Part shown: positions 29,685-37,831 of the stretch, piece by piece | How positions within the stretch are numbered: position 1 is the stretch's first letter | Layout: each line of letters starts with the position of its first letter | Origin: Pseudomonas sp. G.S.17 | Lineage (GTDB): Bacteria; Pseudomonadota; Gammaproteobacteria; Pseudomonadales; Pseudomonadaceae | Assembly: GCF_038096165.1 (NCBI RefSeq) | Contig: NZ_CP151076.1 | Span: forward strand, 186,001-250,000 | Direction of reading: 5' to 3' | DNA: 64,000 nucleotides | Notes under the pieces: model-generated | What the model saw: only the letters and a program-made list of their open reading frames with translations | Databases searched by the model: none | Told to the model about the DNA's origin: nothing | Made by a program: the position numbers and the translations under genes

Positions 29685-29724
29685 ACACCAGCTGTACGCC
29701 TTGACGCAAGGCGAGCAGTGAAAG

Positions 29725-29760
29725 AACGGGCACACCAACGAGGTTGGGTGCCCGTTTTTT
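29725..29760 (+). terminator. Terminator of the HU gene
   Basis: ACGGGCACACCAAC pairs with GTTGGGTGCCCGT (one bulged A) across a GAG loop, followed by six T. It lies 41 bp after the HU stop. Confidence 0.85.
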
Positions 29761-29763
29761 GTT
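29729..29763 (+). repeat. 35-bp direct repeat, left copy (within the HU terminator)
   Basis: Identical over 35 bases to 30266-30300, beginning GGCACACCAACGAGG and ending GTTTTTTGTT. The left copy is part of a complete terminator. The interval between copies starts is 537 bp and holds one small minus-strand ORF. Confidence 0.85.
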
Positions 29764-29849
29764 GAATGTGCGGGGTAGGAAAAACCTTTGAAACGTAGTC
29801 GATTGACGACTGCCCAAGCCAGCAATCGGATAGCCGGAGATTTCACGAC

Positions 29850-30134
29850 TTAGTCCCGTGTGATATCCCCCTTTGTTTTTTTACCTTCCAGGCGACGCAC
29901 TGTGATCGTCTCGCCGACTGCTACCTTTCTACGTGGCTTGCCCTTGGCTACAAATGTTTTGCTTCCATCAGGCGATACCCGGACCAGATCACCAGAATCG
30001 ATAATGAGGACGCTGTTACTGGCCGATAACGCACGATAATAAGCAGCCTTGGTTGCTAGCTTTGCCAGCACAGGAACCATCCGCTCCAGGGCATCAATTT
30101 CCCGATCTGTGAGCTTTGTCGGTTTAGCAGTCAT
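29850..30134 (-). CDS. Small hypothetical protein between direct repeats
   Basis: A 94-residue basic protein (start MTAKPTKLTDREIDALE at 30134, behind GGGGG; an ATG seven codons upstream is also possible). It has an N-terminal helix, then a short beta-like part (SVLIIDSGDLVRVSPDGS) and a Lys/Arg-rich tail. I do not recognise a family. It lies alone inside the segment bounded by the 35-bp repeats, and its DNA is less G+C-rich than the surrounding core genes, as expected of acquired DNA. Confidence 0.55.
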   Translation of the reverse strand: MTAKPTKLTDREIDALERMVPVLAKLATKAAYYRALSASNSVLIIDSGDLVRVSPDGSKTFVAKGKPRRKVAVGETITVRRLEGKKTKGDITRD

Positions 30135-30265
30135 TGGCGGCCCCCGGTTAATCATTTCTTGTGGCCTATCTGGCTATATCCTATCGAGGGGTCAGGCCAC
30201 CATAAAGGCATCAATCAGGTTGAATTTCCTGAGATGTGAACCAAGACAGCATTGGTAAGGAGGCA

Positions 30266-30300
30266 GGCACACCAACGAGGTTGGGTGCCCGTTTTTTGTT
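30266..30300 (+). repeat. 35-bp direct repeat, right copy (truncated terminator)
   Basis: Exact copy of 29729-29763, including the right stem arm and T-run. The match stops three bases inside the left stem arm, so the hairpin here is shorter. It marks the right boundary of the small inserted segment. Confidence 0.85.
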
Positions 30301-30305
30301 CGCAC

Positions 30306-30596
30306 CTAGGCTGGGTTACCTTCCCACAGCCGTCTTTCAATCACGCGATTCATATCGCAGGCTTCCTGCATCAATAAATGAGCCGTACCCGCCATGGCGC
30401 TCAGATCGTAGTCGTCTGCGCCGCCGGGCTTCTTGCTCGACACAGCGTCGAGAAACTCCGTGGCCAGCCGCACCCGTAACTCGACGCAAGCGTGCAGGTC
30501 TTTGAGCGGTGCCTGGCTGTCGAGCAGCAGGACGGCACCGTCGAGGCCGTGATGGGTCAGGGGGATGTAGCGGGGCGATTCGAGGTTGTAAGGCAT
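30306..30596 (-). CDS. Small hypothetical protein behind a structured leader
   Basis: A 96-residue, mostly helical acidic protein with no signal or membrane segment. It contains a polar N-terminus, LLLDSQAPLKDLHACVELRV and a Cys-bearing late helix (MQEACDMNRVIERR). GGAG lies 8 nt before the ATG at 30596, so expression is plausible. Small helical proteins of this kind occur in many copies in Pseudomonas genomes, but I cannot assign a family. Its upstream 130 bp fold strongly on the same strand (see 30626-30728). Confidence 0.6.
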   Translation of the reverse strand: MPYNLESPRYIPLTHHGLDGAVLLLDSQAPLKDLHACVELRVRLATEFLDAVSSKKPGGADDYDLSAMAGTAHLLMQEACDMNRVIERRLWEGNPA

Positions 30597-30625
30597 TTAT
30601 GAGGCTCCAACGTTTATTTATTGAG

Positions 30626-30728
30626 GCCACCTCAATTGTCGTCAAGCAATTAGGGTGGCAGCTGTGCGCGGATTGACGAACCGGAAACGCAGGCAAACCG
30701 GTAGGCCCTAAGGCCTCCCGCGCACAGC
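30626..30728 (-). promoter_or_regulatory. Structured leader RNA candidate of the gene at 30596
   Basis: Read on the minus strand from 30728: an 11-bp outer helix (30718-30728 with 30661-30671, perfect) encloses two hairpins, AGGCC-TTAG-GGCCT (30703-30716) and ACCGG/CCGGT (30680-30702), making a three-way junction. A 13-bp hairpin (30626-30638 with 30647-30659, one mismatch and one G-T pair) follows. Its last part, GAGG, could also pair with CCTC next to the ribosome site. The design suggests a cis-acting RNA switch or a processed RNA. Not recognised as a known family. Confidence 0.6.
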
Positions 30729-30845
30729 CGCCATAGCGGTATTCTGCGGAGCTTACGTTATCGGATCGTCAAATCCGGTCGTTGACTAACAACGACAACG
30801 CAAAGGTTAAAGGTCCAGCAGAGCGCAAGTGCGGTATTTATACGT

Positions 30846-30969
30846 ATTACTCAACGTGTTTAAACCCGCTAAGTGCAACAAAAGATGGCAGCAATGAGTA
30901 ATCGCCTCCGGACTCTCCTGCGAAGGCCCCACAAGGGCCGAGTCAGGCCGGATCGATATCTGATTACTC
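30846..30969. other. Nested inverted repeats in the gap before tssB
   Basis: GAGTAATC (30896-30903) pairs perfectly with GATTACTC (30962-30969). Inside it nest TCCGG/CCGGA, ACTC/GAGT and GGCCC/GGGCC around an ACAA loop. An upstream ATTACTCA (30846-30853) can instead pair with the same TGAGTAAT (30895-30902), giving two mutually exclusive folds. The DNA between 30729 and 31289 has no credible gene. A small RNA, a leader element or an operator array are all possible. Confidence 0.5.
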
Positions 30970-31022
30970 GCGACCCGTAGCCTGAGTTTATTTCTGATCT
31001 TGCGGGGAATATCGAGGTAAGT

Positions 31023-31050
31023 CCTACAGTATCTAGTACGAAATTGTAGG
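31023..31050. repeat. CCTACA/TGTAGG inverted repeat upstream of tssB
   Basis: CCTACA and TGTAGG are 16 bp apart about 240 bp before the tssB start. It may be an operator or a small hairpin. CCTACA also occurs in the AT-rich gap before the gene at 61072. Confidence 0.35.
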
Positions 31051-31289
31051 AAGTTTCTTTAAGTTCGCAGGAACATTCCGAGAGTGGCTTCTGTGGGTAG
31101 AGTTTGTCCCTTGCCTTGATCTATTCTCGGCCGTTCGTGAAAACGCGATGGTGGAGCAAGTCATTGCTTCATGTATTTAAACGGAATTTATCTACGCTGG
31201 CTGATGGATCAACAAATCGGCAGAAGTTGTAAATTCCAATCTTGGTTGGTTTCGTAGTGGCATTTGCTATTGCCGGAATTGGAGGGGTT

Positions 31290-31793
31290 ATGGCTTCAAA
31301 CAGTTTTCAAAATGAAGTGCCAAAGGCGCGGGTCAATATCAAGCTTGATCTGCATACGGGCGGTGCCCAGAAGAAGGTCGAGCTGCCGCTGAAGCTTATG
31401 GTGATGGGCGACTACAGCAACGGGAAAGAACAGCGCCCTCTGTCTGAAAGAAGCAAGGTCAACATCAATAAAAACAATTTCGATAGCGTCCTGGCGGATT
31501 ATTCGCCAAGCCTGAAACTTGCGGTGGAAAACACCCTGTTGGGTGATAACTCCGACACGTCTGTCGAGTTGAATTTCCAGAGCATGAAGGACTTCGAACC
31601 TGAGCAGGTTGCTCGTCAGATTCCACAGCTCAGGGCGCTGCTGGCGATGCGTAACCTGCTGCGCGACCTCAAATCCAATCTCCTGGATAACGCGACCTTC
31701 CGCCATGAGCTGGAATGCATCCTCAAGGATGAAGCGCTGAGCAATGAGCTACGAGCCGAGTTGGCTGCCCTGGCTCCTCAGGAAGCTCAATAA
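31290..31793 (+). CDS. tssB: T6SS contractile sheath small subunit TssB (VipA)
   Basis: Pairs with TssC to build the cytoplasmic sheath that contracts to fire the needle. The 167 residues have the usual TssB order: KARVNIKLDLHTGG at the start, the core ELPLKLMVMGDYS, then a helical C-terminus with MRNLLRDLKSNLLDN and FRHELE that wraps TssC. The ATG at 31290 follows GGAGGGG exactly. The frame from 31242 is rejected. It is the first gene of a roughly 29-kb operon in which every gene points the same way. Confidence 0.95.
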   Translation: MASNSFQNEVPKARVNIKLDLHTGGAQKKVELPLKLMVMGDYSNGKEQRPLSERSKVNINKNNFDSVLADYSPSLKLAVENTLLGDNSDTSVELNFQSMKDFEPEQVARQIPQLRALLAMRNLLRDLKSNLLDNATFRHELECILKDEALSNELRAELAALAPQEAQ

Positions 31794-31836
31794 GATCGTT
31801 CATCAACCTCGATTTGTTTGAAAGGGAAGTTGCCAT

Positions 31837-33375
31837 ATGTCCGCAAAACAGTCCTCCGCACCTTTGAGCGGCGATACAGTCTTGTCTGAAGAAAACCAGA
31901 GCGTATACAGCGCCCTGTTCGCCAAAATCAATCTAAGCCCGGTTATAACGCTCGGCGGTATCGAAGCATTTCAGACCAATGAAGCGCTGGCCGAAGTTTC
32001 TGCCGATGAGCGTGTAACTGCGGCAGTCAGTGTGTTCTTGAATCTGCTCAAGCAATCCTCGCAGAAAGTAACGCGGCTGGATAAAACGCTGCTGGACAAC
32101 CACATTGCATCACTCGACGAGCAAATCAGCCGTCAGCTCGACGCAGTGATGCACCATGATGATTTCCAGCGTGTGGAGTCGACGTGGCGCGGCGTCAAAT
32201 CGCTGATCGATCAAACCGACTTCCGCCAGAACGTGCGCATTGAGCTGCTGGATCTGAGCAAAGACCATCTGGTGCAAGATTTCGAAGATGCACCCGAAAT
32301 CGCCCAAAGCGGTTTGTATACCCATACCTACATTCAGGAATACGACACGCCAGGCGGCGAGCCTATTGCGGCGGCTATTTCAAACTACGAATTCGACCGC
32401 AACCCGCAGGACATTGCGCTGTTGCGCAACATCTCGAAAGTAGCAGCGGCGGCGCACATGCCGTTCATTGGCTCGGTGGGTCCGGCTTTCTTCGGTAAAA
32501 AATCCATGGAGGAGGTTGCCGCCATCAAGGACATTGGCAACTATTTCGACCGTGCCGAATACATCAAGTGGAAGTCATTCCGTGACAGTGACGACTCTCG
32601 TTACATCGGCCTGACCATGCCCCGTGTGTTGGGTCGCTTGCCTTATGGTCCGGACACCGTTCCGGTACGCAGCTTCAACTACGTCGAAAGCGTCAAAGGC
32701 CCCGACCACAACAAATATCTGTGGACCAATGCGTCGTTCGCCTTCGCTGCAAACATGGTCAAAAGTTTCATCGCCAATGGCTGGTGCGTACAGATTCGCG
32801 GGCCGCAGTCAGGTGGCGCCGTTACAGATCTGCCGATTCACCTCTACGACCTAGGCACTGGCAATCAGGTAAAAATCCCTTCCGAAGTCATGATCCCGGA
32901 AACTCGTGAATTTGAATTCGCCAATCTGGGTTTCATTCCGCTTTCTTACTACAAGAACCGGGACTACGCGTGCTTCTTCTCGGCGAACTCCAGCCAGAAA
33001 CCAGCGCTGTACGACACGTCTGATGCGACCGCCAACAGCCGGATCAACTCACGCCTGCCGTACATCTTCCTGCTGTCGCGTATCGCCCATTACCTGAAGC
33101 TTATCCAGCGCGAAAACATCGGAACCACCAAGGACCGCCGCGTGCTTGAGCTGGAACTGAACAAGTGGGTCGGAGGGCTGGTTACCGAGATGACTGATCC
33201 CGGCGACGATCTTCAAGCTTCACACCCATTGCGCGATGCAAAGGTGTTTGTAGAGGACATCGACGATAACCCGGGTTTCTTCCGCGTGAAGTTGTTCGCC
33301 ATACCGCATTTCCAGGTGGAAGGCATGGACGTCAACTTGTCGCTGGTTTCGCAGATGCCCAAGGCGAAAGCCTGA
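31837..33375 (+). CDS. tssC: T6SS contractile sheath large subunit TssC (VipB)
   Basis: Main sheath protein. The 512 residues carry the family blocks HHDDFQRVESTWRGVKSLID (about residues 105-124), ISKVAAAAHMPFIGSV, PRVLGRLPYGPDTVPV and the C-terminal DDLQASHPLRDAKVFVED. The last ends a domain held together with TssB by shared beta-strands. Length is normal, with no break. It follows tssB by 43 bp and precedes tssK by 24 bp. Confidence 0.97.
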   Translation: MSAKQSSAPLSGDTVLSEENQSVYSALFAKINLSPVITLGGIEAFQTNEALAEVSADERVTAAVSVFLNLLKQSSQKVTRLDKTLLDNHIASLDEQISRQLDAVMHHDDFQRVESTWRGVKSLIDQTDFRQNVRIELLDLSKDHLVQDFEDAPEIAQSGLYTHTYIQEYDTPGGEPIAAAISNYEFDRNPQDIALLRNISKVAAAAHMPFIGSVGPAFFGKKSMEEVAAIKDIGNYFDRAEYIKWKSFRDSDDSRYIGLTMPRVLGRLPYGPDTVPVRSFNYVESVKGPDHNKYLWTNASFAFAANMVKSFIANGWCVQIRGPQSGGAVTDLPIHLYDLGTGNQVKIPSEVMIPETREFEFANLGFIPLSYYKNRDYACFFSANSSQKPALYDTSDATANSRINSRLPYIFLLSRIAHYLKLIQRENIGTTKDRRVLELELNKWVGGLVTEMTDPGDDLQASHPLRDAKVFVEDIDDNPGFFRVKLFAIPHFQVEGMDVNLSLVSQMPKAKA

Positions 33376-33399
33376 GTTACTTCGTAGGGAAACAACGCC

Positions 33400-34755
33400 A
33401 TGAAAATCGACCGCCCCCTTTGGGCTGCGGGGGCTCTTCTGTCCCCGCAGCAATTCCAGCAACAGGCACGTTGGGAAGCTTGGGCCAATGAATGTCTGGC
33501 CCATCTGTCTCTGATACATCCTTGGGGTGTCCAGGCAGTGGGCTTTGATCCGGAAGCCCTGCGGCTCGGCAAGCTCAAGGCAACTCAAATATGCATGCGC
33601 ATGCCTGATGGCACGCTGATCGATACCGATCACGTGGATCGGCTGCCGCCTGCGCTTGAGCTGGCCGGATCGCTACCTGATGGAATTCAGAGCTCGACAT
33701 TGCTCCTTGCCATGCCGCTTGAGCAGGCCAATGGCAACAACTGTCTGTTTGATGGGGGGCGGGCGGATCGTCCAATGCGCTATCGCCAGGACTGGCGCAA
33801 AGTGCAGGACGTCTACGCGGACGAAATACAGTCGATCGGTGTACTGGAGCAGGCCCTAAGTCTGCGTCTGGAAAGCGACGACAATGCGGATTATCTGACC
33901 TGTCCGATTGCGCGTCTTGTGCGCGACGGACAAGGTGCCTGGAGTCTCGATCCTGGCTATGTACCACCGTTGCTCAGCTTCGCTGCTCACCCTGGCCTAT
34001 TGGCGCAATTCGACAATCTGTTGACCCAAATGGCCGCCAAGCGGCAGCGGCTGATGGGCATGCGCCGTGAAAGCAACCAGCGTATGGCTGACTTCGCTGT
34101 AGCGGACGTGTCTTTGTTCTGGTTGCTCAATGCCTTGAACACCTATCAACCCGTGCTGGCTGATTTCAACGCTCATCCCGCGCGACATCCTGAGCAGGTT
34201 TATCTGGAGCTGGTCAAGCTGACCGGCAGCTTGCTGACCTTCTCGCTGGAACACGATCTGGACAAGATCCCAGCGTATCGCCACGAAGATCTGGAATCTG
34301 TATTCCCGCCGTTGATGCGCACCATTTCCACCTTGCTGGAGGCCAGCCTGCCTTCACGTGTTGTTGCGCTGGAACTGGAGGAAACGGGGACCAACCGCTG
34401 GCAGGTCAGCCTTAACGATCCGCGTCTGCGTGAGCCTGAAGGAGCTGACTTCTATTTGTCCGTGCGTTGCCGCATGCCTGCTGCTCAGCTCCAAAGTCAG
34501 TTCCCGCGTTTGTGCAAAGCGGGTACGCCGGATGAGGTCGGTCGCTTGATCAACGCCGCGCTCGACGGCATTCCCTTGCAGTCCCTTAGTCTCGTGCCGG
34601 CCGCAATTCCCCTGCGTCTGGAAAACCAATACTTCGCGCTGGATATCAGCCATCCCAAAGGCCAAGCCATGCTGGCAGAAGGGGCATGTGCCTTCTATGT
34701 ACCGAGCACGCTGACCGACGTGAAACTGGAACTGTTTGCGGTGTTGCGCACATGA
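33400..34755 (+). CDS. tssK: T6SS baseplate protein TssK
   Basis: Connects the baseplate wedge (TssFGE) to the membrane complex (TssLM). The 451 residues start with the TssK-typical RPLWAAGALLSPQQFQQQARW, then ECLAHLSLIHPWGVQ. The middle has helices around KRQRLMGMRRESNQRMADFAV, and the C-terminal domain that binds TssL ends in SHPKGQAMLAEGACAFYVPS. Length is normal. Its stop overlaps the tssL start (ATGA). Confidence 0.95.
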   Translation: MKIDRPLWAAGALLSPQQFQQQARWEAWANECLAHLSLIHPWGVQAVGFDPEALRLGKLKATQICMRMPDGTLIDTDHVDRLPPALELAGSLPDGIQSSTLLLAMPLEQANGNNCLFDGGRADRPMRYRQDWRKVQDVYADEIQSIGVLEQALSLRLESDDNADYLTCPIARLVRDGQGAWSLDPGYVPPLLSFAAHPGLLAQFDNLLTQMAAKRQRLMGMRRESNQRMADFAVADVSLFWLLNALNTYQPVLADFNAHPARHPEQVYLELVKLTGSLLTFSLEHDLDKIPAYRHEDLESVFPPLMRTISTLLEASLPSRVVALELEETGTNRWQVSLNDPRLREPEGADFYLSVRCRMPAAQLQSQFPRLCKAGTPDEVGRLINAALDGIPLQSLSLVPAAIPLRLENQYFALDISHPKGQAMLAEGACAFYVPSTLTDVKLELFAVLRT

Positions 34756-35435
34756 GCCTGATCAAAGCAAAAAAACAATTCGCCACTGCGGTGAACATCG
34801 ACTCGCTGTTGCAAGACAGCTATTTGCTGGTTGTAGAACTTCGGCAAGGAGGCGAGGTGCAGAACAATCTCGAACTGCCGAAGCTGTGCGCCCAGCAGGT
34901 CGAATACGTACGCCAACAGCTTGAGAGCGCTGGTCTGAGCAAGCGCAACATTGACTACATCAGTCACGCTCAATGCGCGCTGCTTGATGAGACTGCGCTC
35001 ACGTTTGCCAAAGGCGGTGCTCATGAGAAATGGGCTCGCGAACCCTTGCAGGCCAAGTTCTTCAGTCGTCATCAGGCTGGCGAGTTTTTGTATGAGGACA
35101 TGCGCGAGCTGCTGCGTGAGCCGGCACCTGATCTGAGCGTGCTGACGGTATTCCACCGCGTGCTCATGCTTGGTTTTCAGGGGCGTTACCACGAGGAAAA
35201 CAACCCGGAGCGTGCGCAGGTTGTGACTGCGCTAAATGCGCATGTCGCACCGCTGAAGTTGAGTCATTCGTTACCAACCCAACTGAATCAGGGCTCCCGC
35301 ATGGGTTCGGGGCGTTGGATTCAGCAGCCCTCGATTCATGTACTGGCGGTTGGCGGATTGCTGGTCGGTGCCTGGTTGGGACTGGACCATCTATTGGTCA
35401 ATTTGGTCGCCTCGTTGTTGCCGGGTCAGGAGTGA
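34752..35435 (+). CDS. tssL: T6SS membrane complex protein TssL (DotU-like)
   Basis: Inner-membrane protein with a cytoplasmic helical hook that binds TssK and TssM. The 227 residues show the DotU pattern (LLQDSYLLVVELR, AQCALLDETAL, WAREPLQAKFF, GFQGRYHE). A single C-terminal membrane helix lies near residues 196-215. There is no peptidoglycan-binding domain at its end; that function could be supplied by the OmpA protein encoded next. The start ATG overlaps the tssK stop. Confidence 0.94.
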   Translation: MSLIKAKKQFATAVNIDSLLQDSYLLVVELRQGGEVQNNLELPKLCAQQVEYVRQQLESAGLSKRNIDYISHAQCALLDETALTFAKGGAHEKWAREPLQAKFFSRHQAGEFLYEDMRELLREPAPDLSVLTVFHRVLMLGFQGRYHEENNPERAQVVTALNAHVAPLKLSHSLPTQLNQGSRMGSGRWIQQPSIHVLAVGGLLVGAWLGLDHLLVNLVASLLPGQE

Positions 35436-35445
35436 GGGTGCGCAG

Positions 35446-37185
35446 ATGACACTCACACTTTCTCGCGCTCTTTTGCTGTGGGCGGGCGCGCTTGCCCTCG
35501 CATTGCTGGCTATCGTCCCGCTGCCCGCCGGGCTGCGCGTAATGGCGGTTTTCGCGGTTGCCTGTTTTCTGATCCTGGCATGGAGAAGGACCGGGCGTAC
35601 GGCAGCGCTTCAAAGTCAGTCGCTAAATTTGGCCGACGGTACGTCGTTGCCACCGGCTGCCTATCGTCAGCCGGTGGTGTTGGTCTGTGGCGATGGTCTG
35701 GTTGGTCTGTTCGGGGCAACACCCTCTGCGCAATTGGCGATGCGCATCACCGAGCAAGGTTGCTACCTGCGTGTGCCTGATTTCGAGCAACTGCCAGGTT
35801 TGACCGAAAGCCTGCTGTCCTTGCGCCCGGACTGGGGCGGCCAGCTCAGTGTGATGTTCATCGTCAACCCTGCCGAACATTCCGACTGCCCGGAATTGGC
35901 GGGCCGGGTGCGCACTTTCTGTTACCAGCTGGCGTTGACTCGCAAGCGCGGCATAGCAATGCCGTTGCTGCTGGTGAGTTATCTGCAAGCCCTGCGCGGC
36001 GCAGGTCCCTGGTTCAGTTGGGAGGCGGGTCAAACCAGTCCTAACGTTCGTGACGGCGGAGCGTGCTTCAGTCTGGATGATTGGCAACGGCTATCCGCTG
36101 ACGGCGCGACGCAGGCTGCGCGAATGCAAACCTGTGTGCAGCTGAACAGCTTCGTGGAGTGGCTTGGTAAAGAAGCGCTGCCGCACTTCAAAGGTCAAGA
36201 CACACACCGTTCTGCGGGTCTCGCTCTCTCCTGCGCGGTCACCTTGGTTCCGGCATTGCCTCAACGTGTGGCGTGCAATCTGTGGCAGCAATGGCTGCGC
36301 GACAAAGTTGCGCTGCCTGTCACCAAGCACGCGTTGGTTGAAGCCGACGCGACCTTGCCATTCCCTGACCCCTTGCTGCATTTGCTGCCGGCGCATATTC
36401 AAAACACCCCGTTACGTCGCGCGAGCGTGGCTGCGTTATGGCTGTTCGCGCTGGGCGGACTTATCGCGATGGCCAGCTCTACTTGGCAGAACAACCTGCT
36501 GCTGCGGCAGATCAGTGATGACCTTCGTCGTTACACGTCGATTCCCGAAGCAAGCCGTCGCGATCAACCCGAATTTACTCAGCGTGAAGAAGCGATAAGC
36601 GTGCTGCGCCAGGATGCCGAGCGGCTGGACAGTTACTACCGACAAGGCGAACCGCTGTCGTTGGGTCTGGGCCTCTATCATGGAGAACGGCTGAGGGCGC
36701 CACTGTTGGCGACGATTGCCAAATATCGTCAGCCGCCCGCGATGCCAACGCCAGGCAAAATCCCCAAGCCGGTACGCCTCGACAGTCTGTCGTTGTTCAG
36801 TATCGGCAGCGCCCAGCTCAAACCCGAGTCGGCAAAGATGCTGATCAATGCACTGGTTGACATCAAGGCCCAACCCGGCTGGTTGATTGTCATTGCCGGG
36901 CATACCGACATCACGGGCAACCCCGAACACAACCTCCTGTTATCCCGCGCACGAGCGGCTGCGGTGCGCGACTGGATTCAGCGCATGGGCGATATCCCGG
37001 ACAGCTGCTTCGCAGTCCAGGGCTTTGGTGCCAGCCACCCCATCGAAAGCAATGACACCGAAAACGGACGCATGGCTAACCGCCGCGTTGATATCCGTCT
37101 GGTGCCGGAAGTGGGGGCCTGCGTGCTTCCCGCTGCGGGACTGGACAGAAAACCCCTGTCGCAAATCGCGACATTCGATAGCTAA
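35446..37185 (+). CDS. T6SS-associated membrane protein with C-terminal OmpA domain
   Basis: A 579-residue protein. Two hydrophobic segments open it (about residues 4-42). A long soluble part follows (PVVLVCGDGLVGLFG to about residue 320), then another helix (about 327-346). The last 130 residues are an OmpA-like peptidoglycan-binding domain, with VIAGHTDITGNPEHN, LSRARAAAVRDW and ENGRMANRRVDIRLV. It probably anchors the TssLM complex to the cell wall. The OmpA domain is nearly the same as that of the gene at 59543. The ATG at 35446 is used; the frame from 35338 overlaps tssL in another phase. The soluble part resembles no domain I can name. Confidence 0.82.
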   Translation: MTLTLSRALLLWAGALALALLAIVPLPAGLRVMAVFAVACFLILAWRRTGRTAALQSQSLNLADGTSLPPAAYRQPVVLVCGDGLVGLFGATPSAQLAMRITEQGCYLRVPDFEQLPGLTESLLSLRPDWGGQLSVMFIVNPAEHSDCPELAGRVRTFCYQLALTRKRGIAMPLLLVSYLQALRGAGPWFSWEAGQTSPNVRDGGACFSLDDWQRLSADGATQAARMQTCVQLNSFVEWLGKEALPHFKGQDTHRSAGLALSCAVTLVPALPQRVACNLWQQWLRDKVALPVTKHALVEADATLPFPDPLLHLLPAHIQNTPLRRASVAALWLFALGGLIAMASSTWQNNLLLRQISDDLRRYTSIPEASRRDQPEFTQREEAISVLRQDAERLDSYYRQGEPLSLGLGLYHGERLRAPLLATIAKYRQPPAMPTPGKIPKPVRLDSLSLFSIGSAQLKPESAKMLINALVDIKAQPGWLIVIAGHTDITGNPEHNLLLSRARAAAVRDWIQRMGDIPDSCFAVQGFGASHPIESNDTENGRMANRRVDIRLVPEVGACVLPAAGLDRKPLSQIATFDS

Positions 37186-37199
37186 GAAAGGAGTTTCAC

Positions 37200-37691
37200 A
37201 TGGCAATTCCCGTTTACCTGTGGCTGCAGGGTGATGGCGGTAACGAGATCAAAGGTTCGGTGGAGGTGGCCGGGCGTCAGGACAGTATTGAGGTCTTGGC
37301 CCATTGCCATCGGGTGTCCATCCCTACTGACAACAACACAGGGAAGCTAACGGGCACACGAATTCACAGACCTTATGTGTTCACCAAGGAGGTCGATGTC
37401 TCCAGTACCTACCTTTACAAAGCGGTGACTACTGGGGAAAGCCTTGCGAAGGCGGAATTCGTTTGTTATCGCATCAACAAATCGGGTCACGAAGAAGCCT
37501 ACTTCATGACCACGCTGGAAGGCGTCAAGGTCGTGTCAGTGACTTCGATAATGCACGACATCAAGGACCCGACGAAGGAGAAACACAACCACATGGAAGA
37601 GGTTGAACTTCGTTACGAAAAAATCAAGTGGGGTTACGTAGACGGCAACATCGAGCATACGGACGCCTGGAACGAGCGCCCTAGCGCCTGA
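37200..37691 (+). CDS. hcp: T6SS needle tube protein Hcp
   Basis: Forms the hexameric rings of the expelled tube and can carry small effectors. The 163 residues have the Hcp order: MAIPVYLWLQGDGGNEIKGS, IHRPYVFTKEVDVSS, the SLAKAEFVCYRIN strand, and the late VELRYEKIKWGYVDGNIEHTD. The length is normal with no extension. GAAAGGAG precedes the ATG. A 30-bp perfect palindrome lies 8 bp after the stop. Confidence 0.97.
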   Translation: MAIPVYLWLQGDGGNEIKGSVEVAGRQDSIEVLAHCHRVSIPTDNNTGKLTGTRIHRPYVFTKEVDVSSTYLYKAVTTGESLAKAEFVCYRINKSGHEEAYFMTTLEGVKVVSVTSIMHDIKDPTKEKHNHMEEVELRYEKIKWGYVDGNIEHTDAWNERPSA

Positions 37692-37698
37692 TGCATGT

Positions 37699-37728
37699 AG
37701 TCAGCAGACGGGCGCCCGTCTGCTGACT
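37699..37728 (+). terminator. Strong hairpin between hcp and clpV
   Basis: AGTCAGCAGACGGGC is followed at once by its complement, a 15+15-bp perfect palindrome, with only TTT after it. It probably acts as a partial terminator or an mRNA 3'-end stabiliser, letting hcp be made in excess of downstream genes. The rest of the gap to clpV holds nothing else clear. Confidence 0.6.
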
Positions 37729-37831
37729 TTCAGTGTGCAGGGTTGAGTTTCCGTTCTCGGGCATTCAGCCAAGCACATCGAAGTTCAAGCCCCCGACTCA
37801 AGACCGAGACTCCAGAACAAGGACGCCCTCC

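Noticed and set aside
30337..30696. 119-codon minus-strand frame over the structured leader
   Set aside because: It runs through the three-way-junction element and overlaps the gene at 30306-30596 in another phase. No ribosome site was found.
31257..31272. Sigma-54-like TGGC...TTGC just before tssB
   Set aside because: The GG and GC elements are one base off the required spacing, and the site would leave almost no leader.
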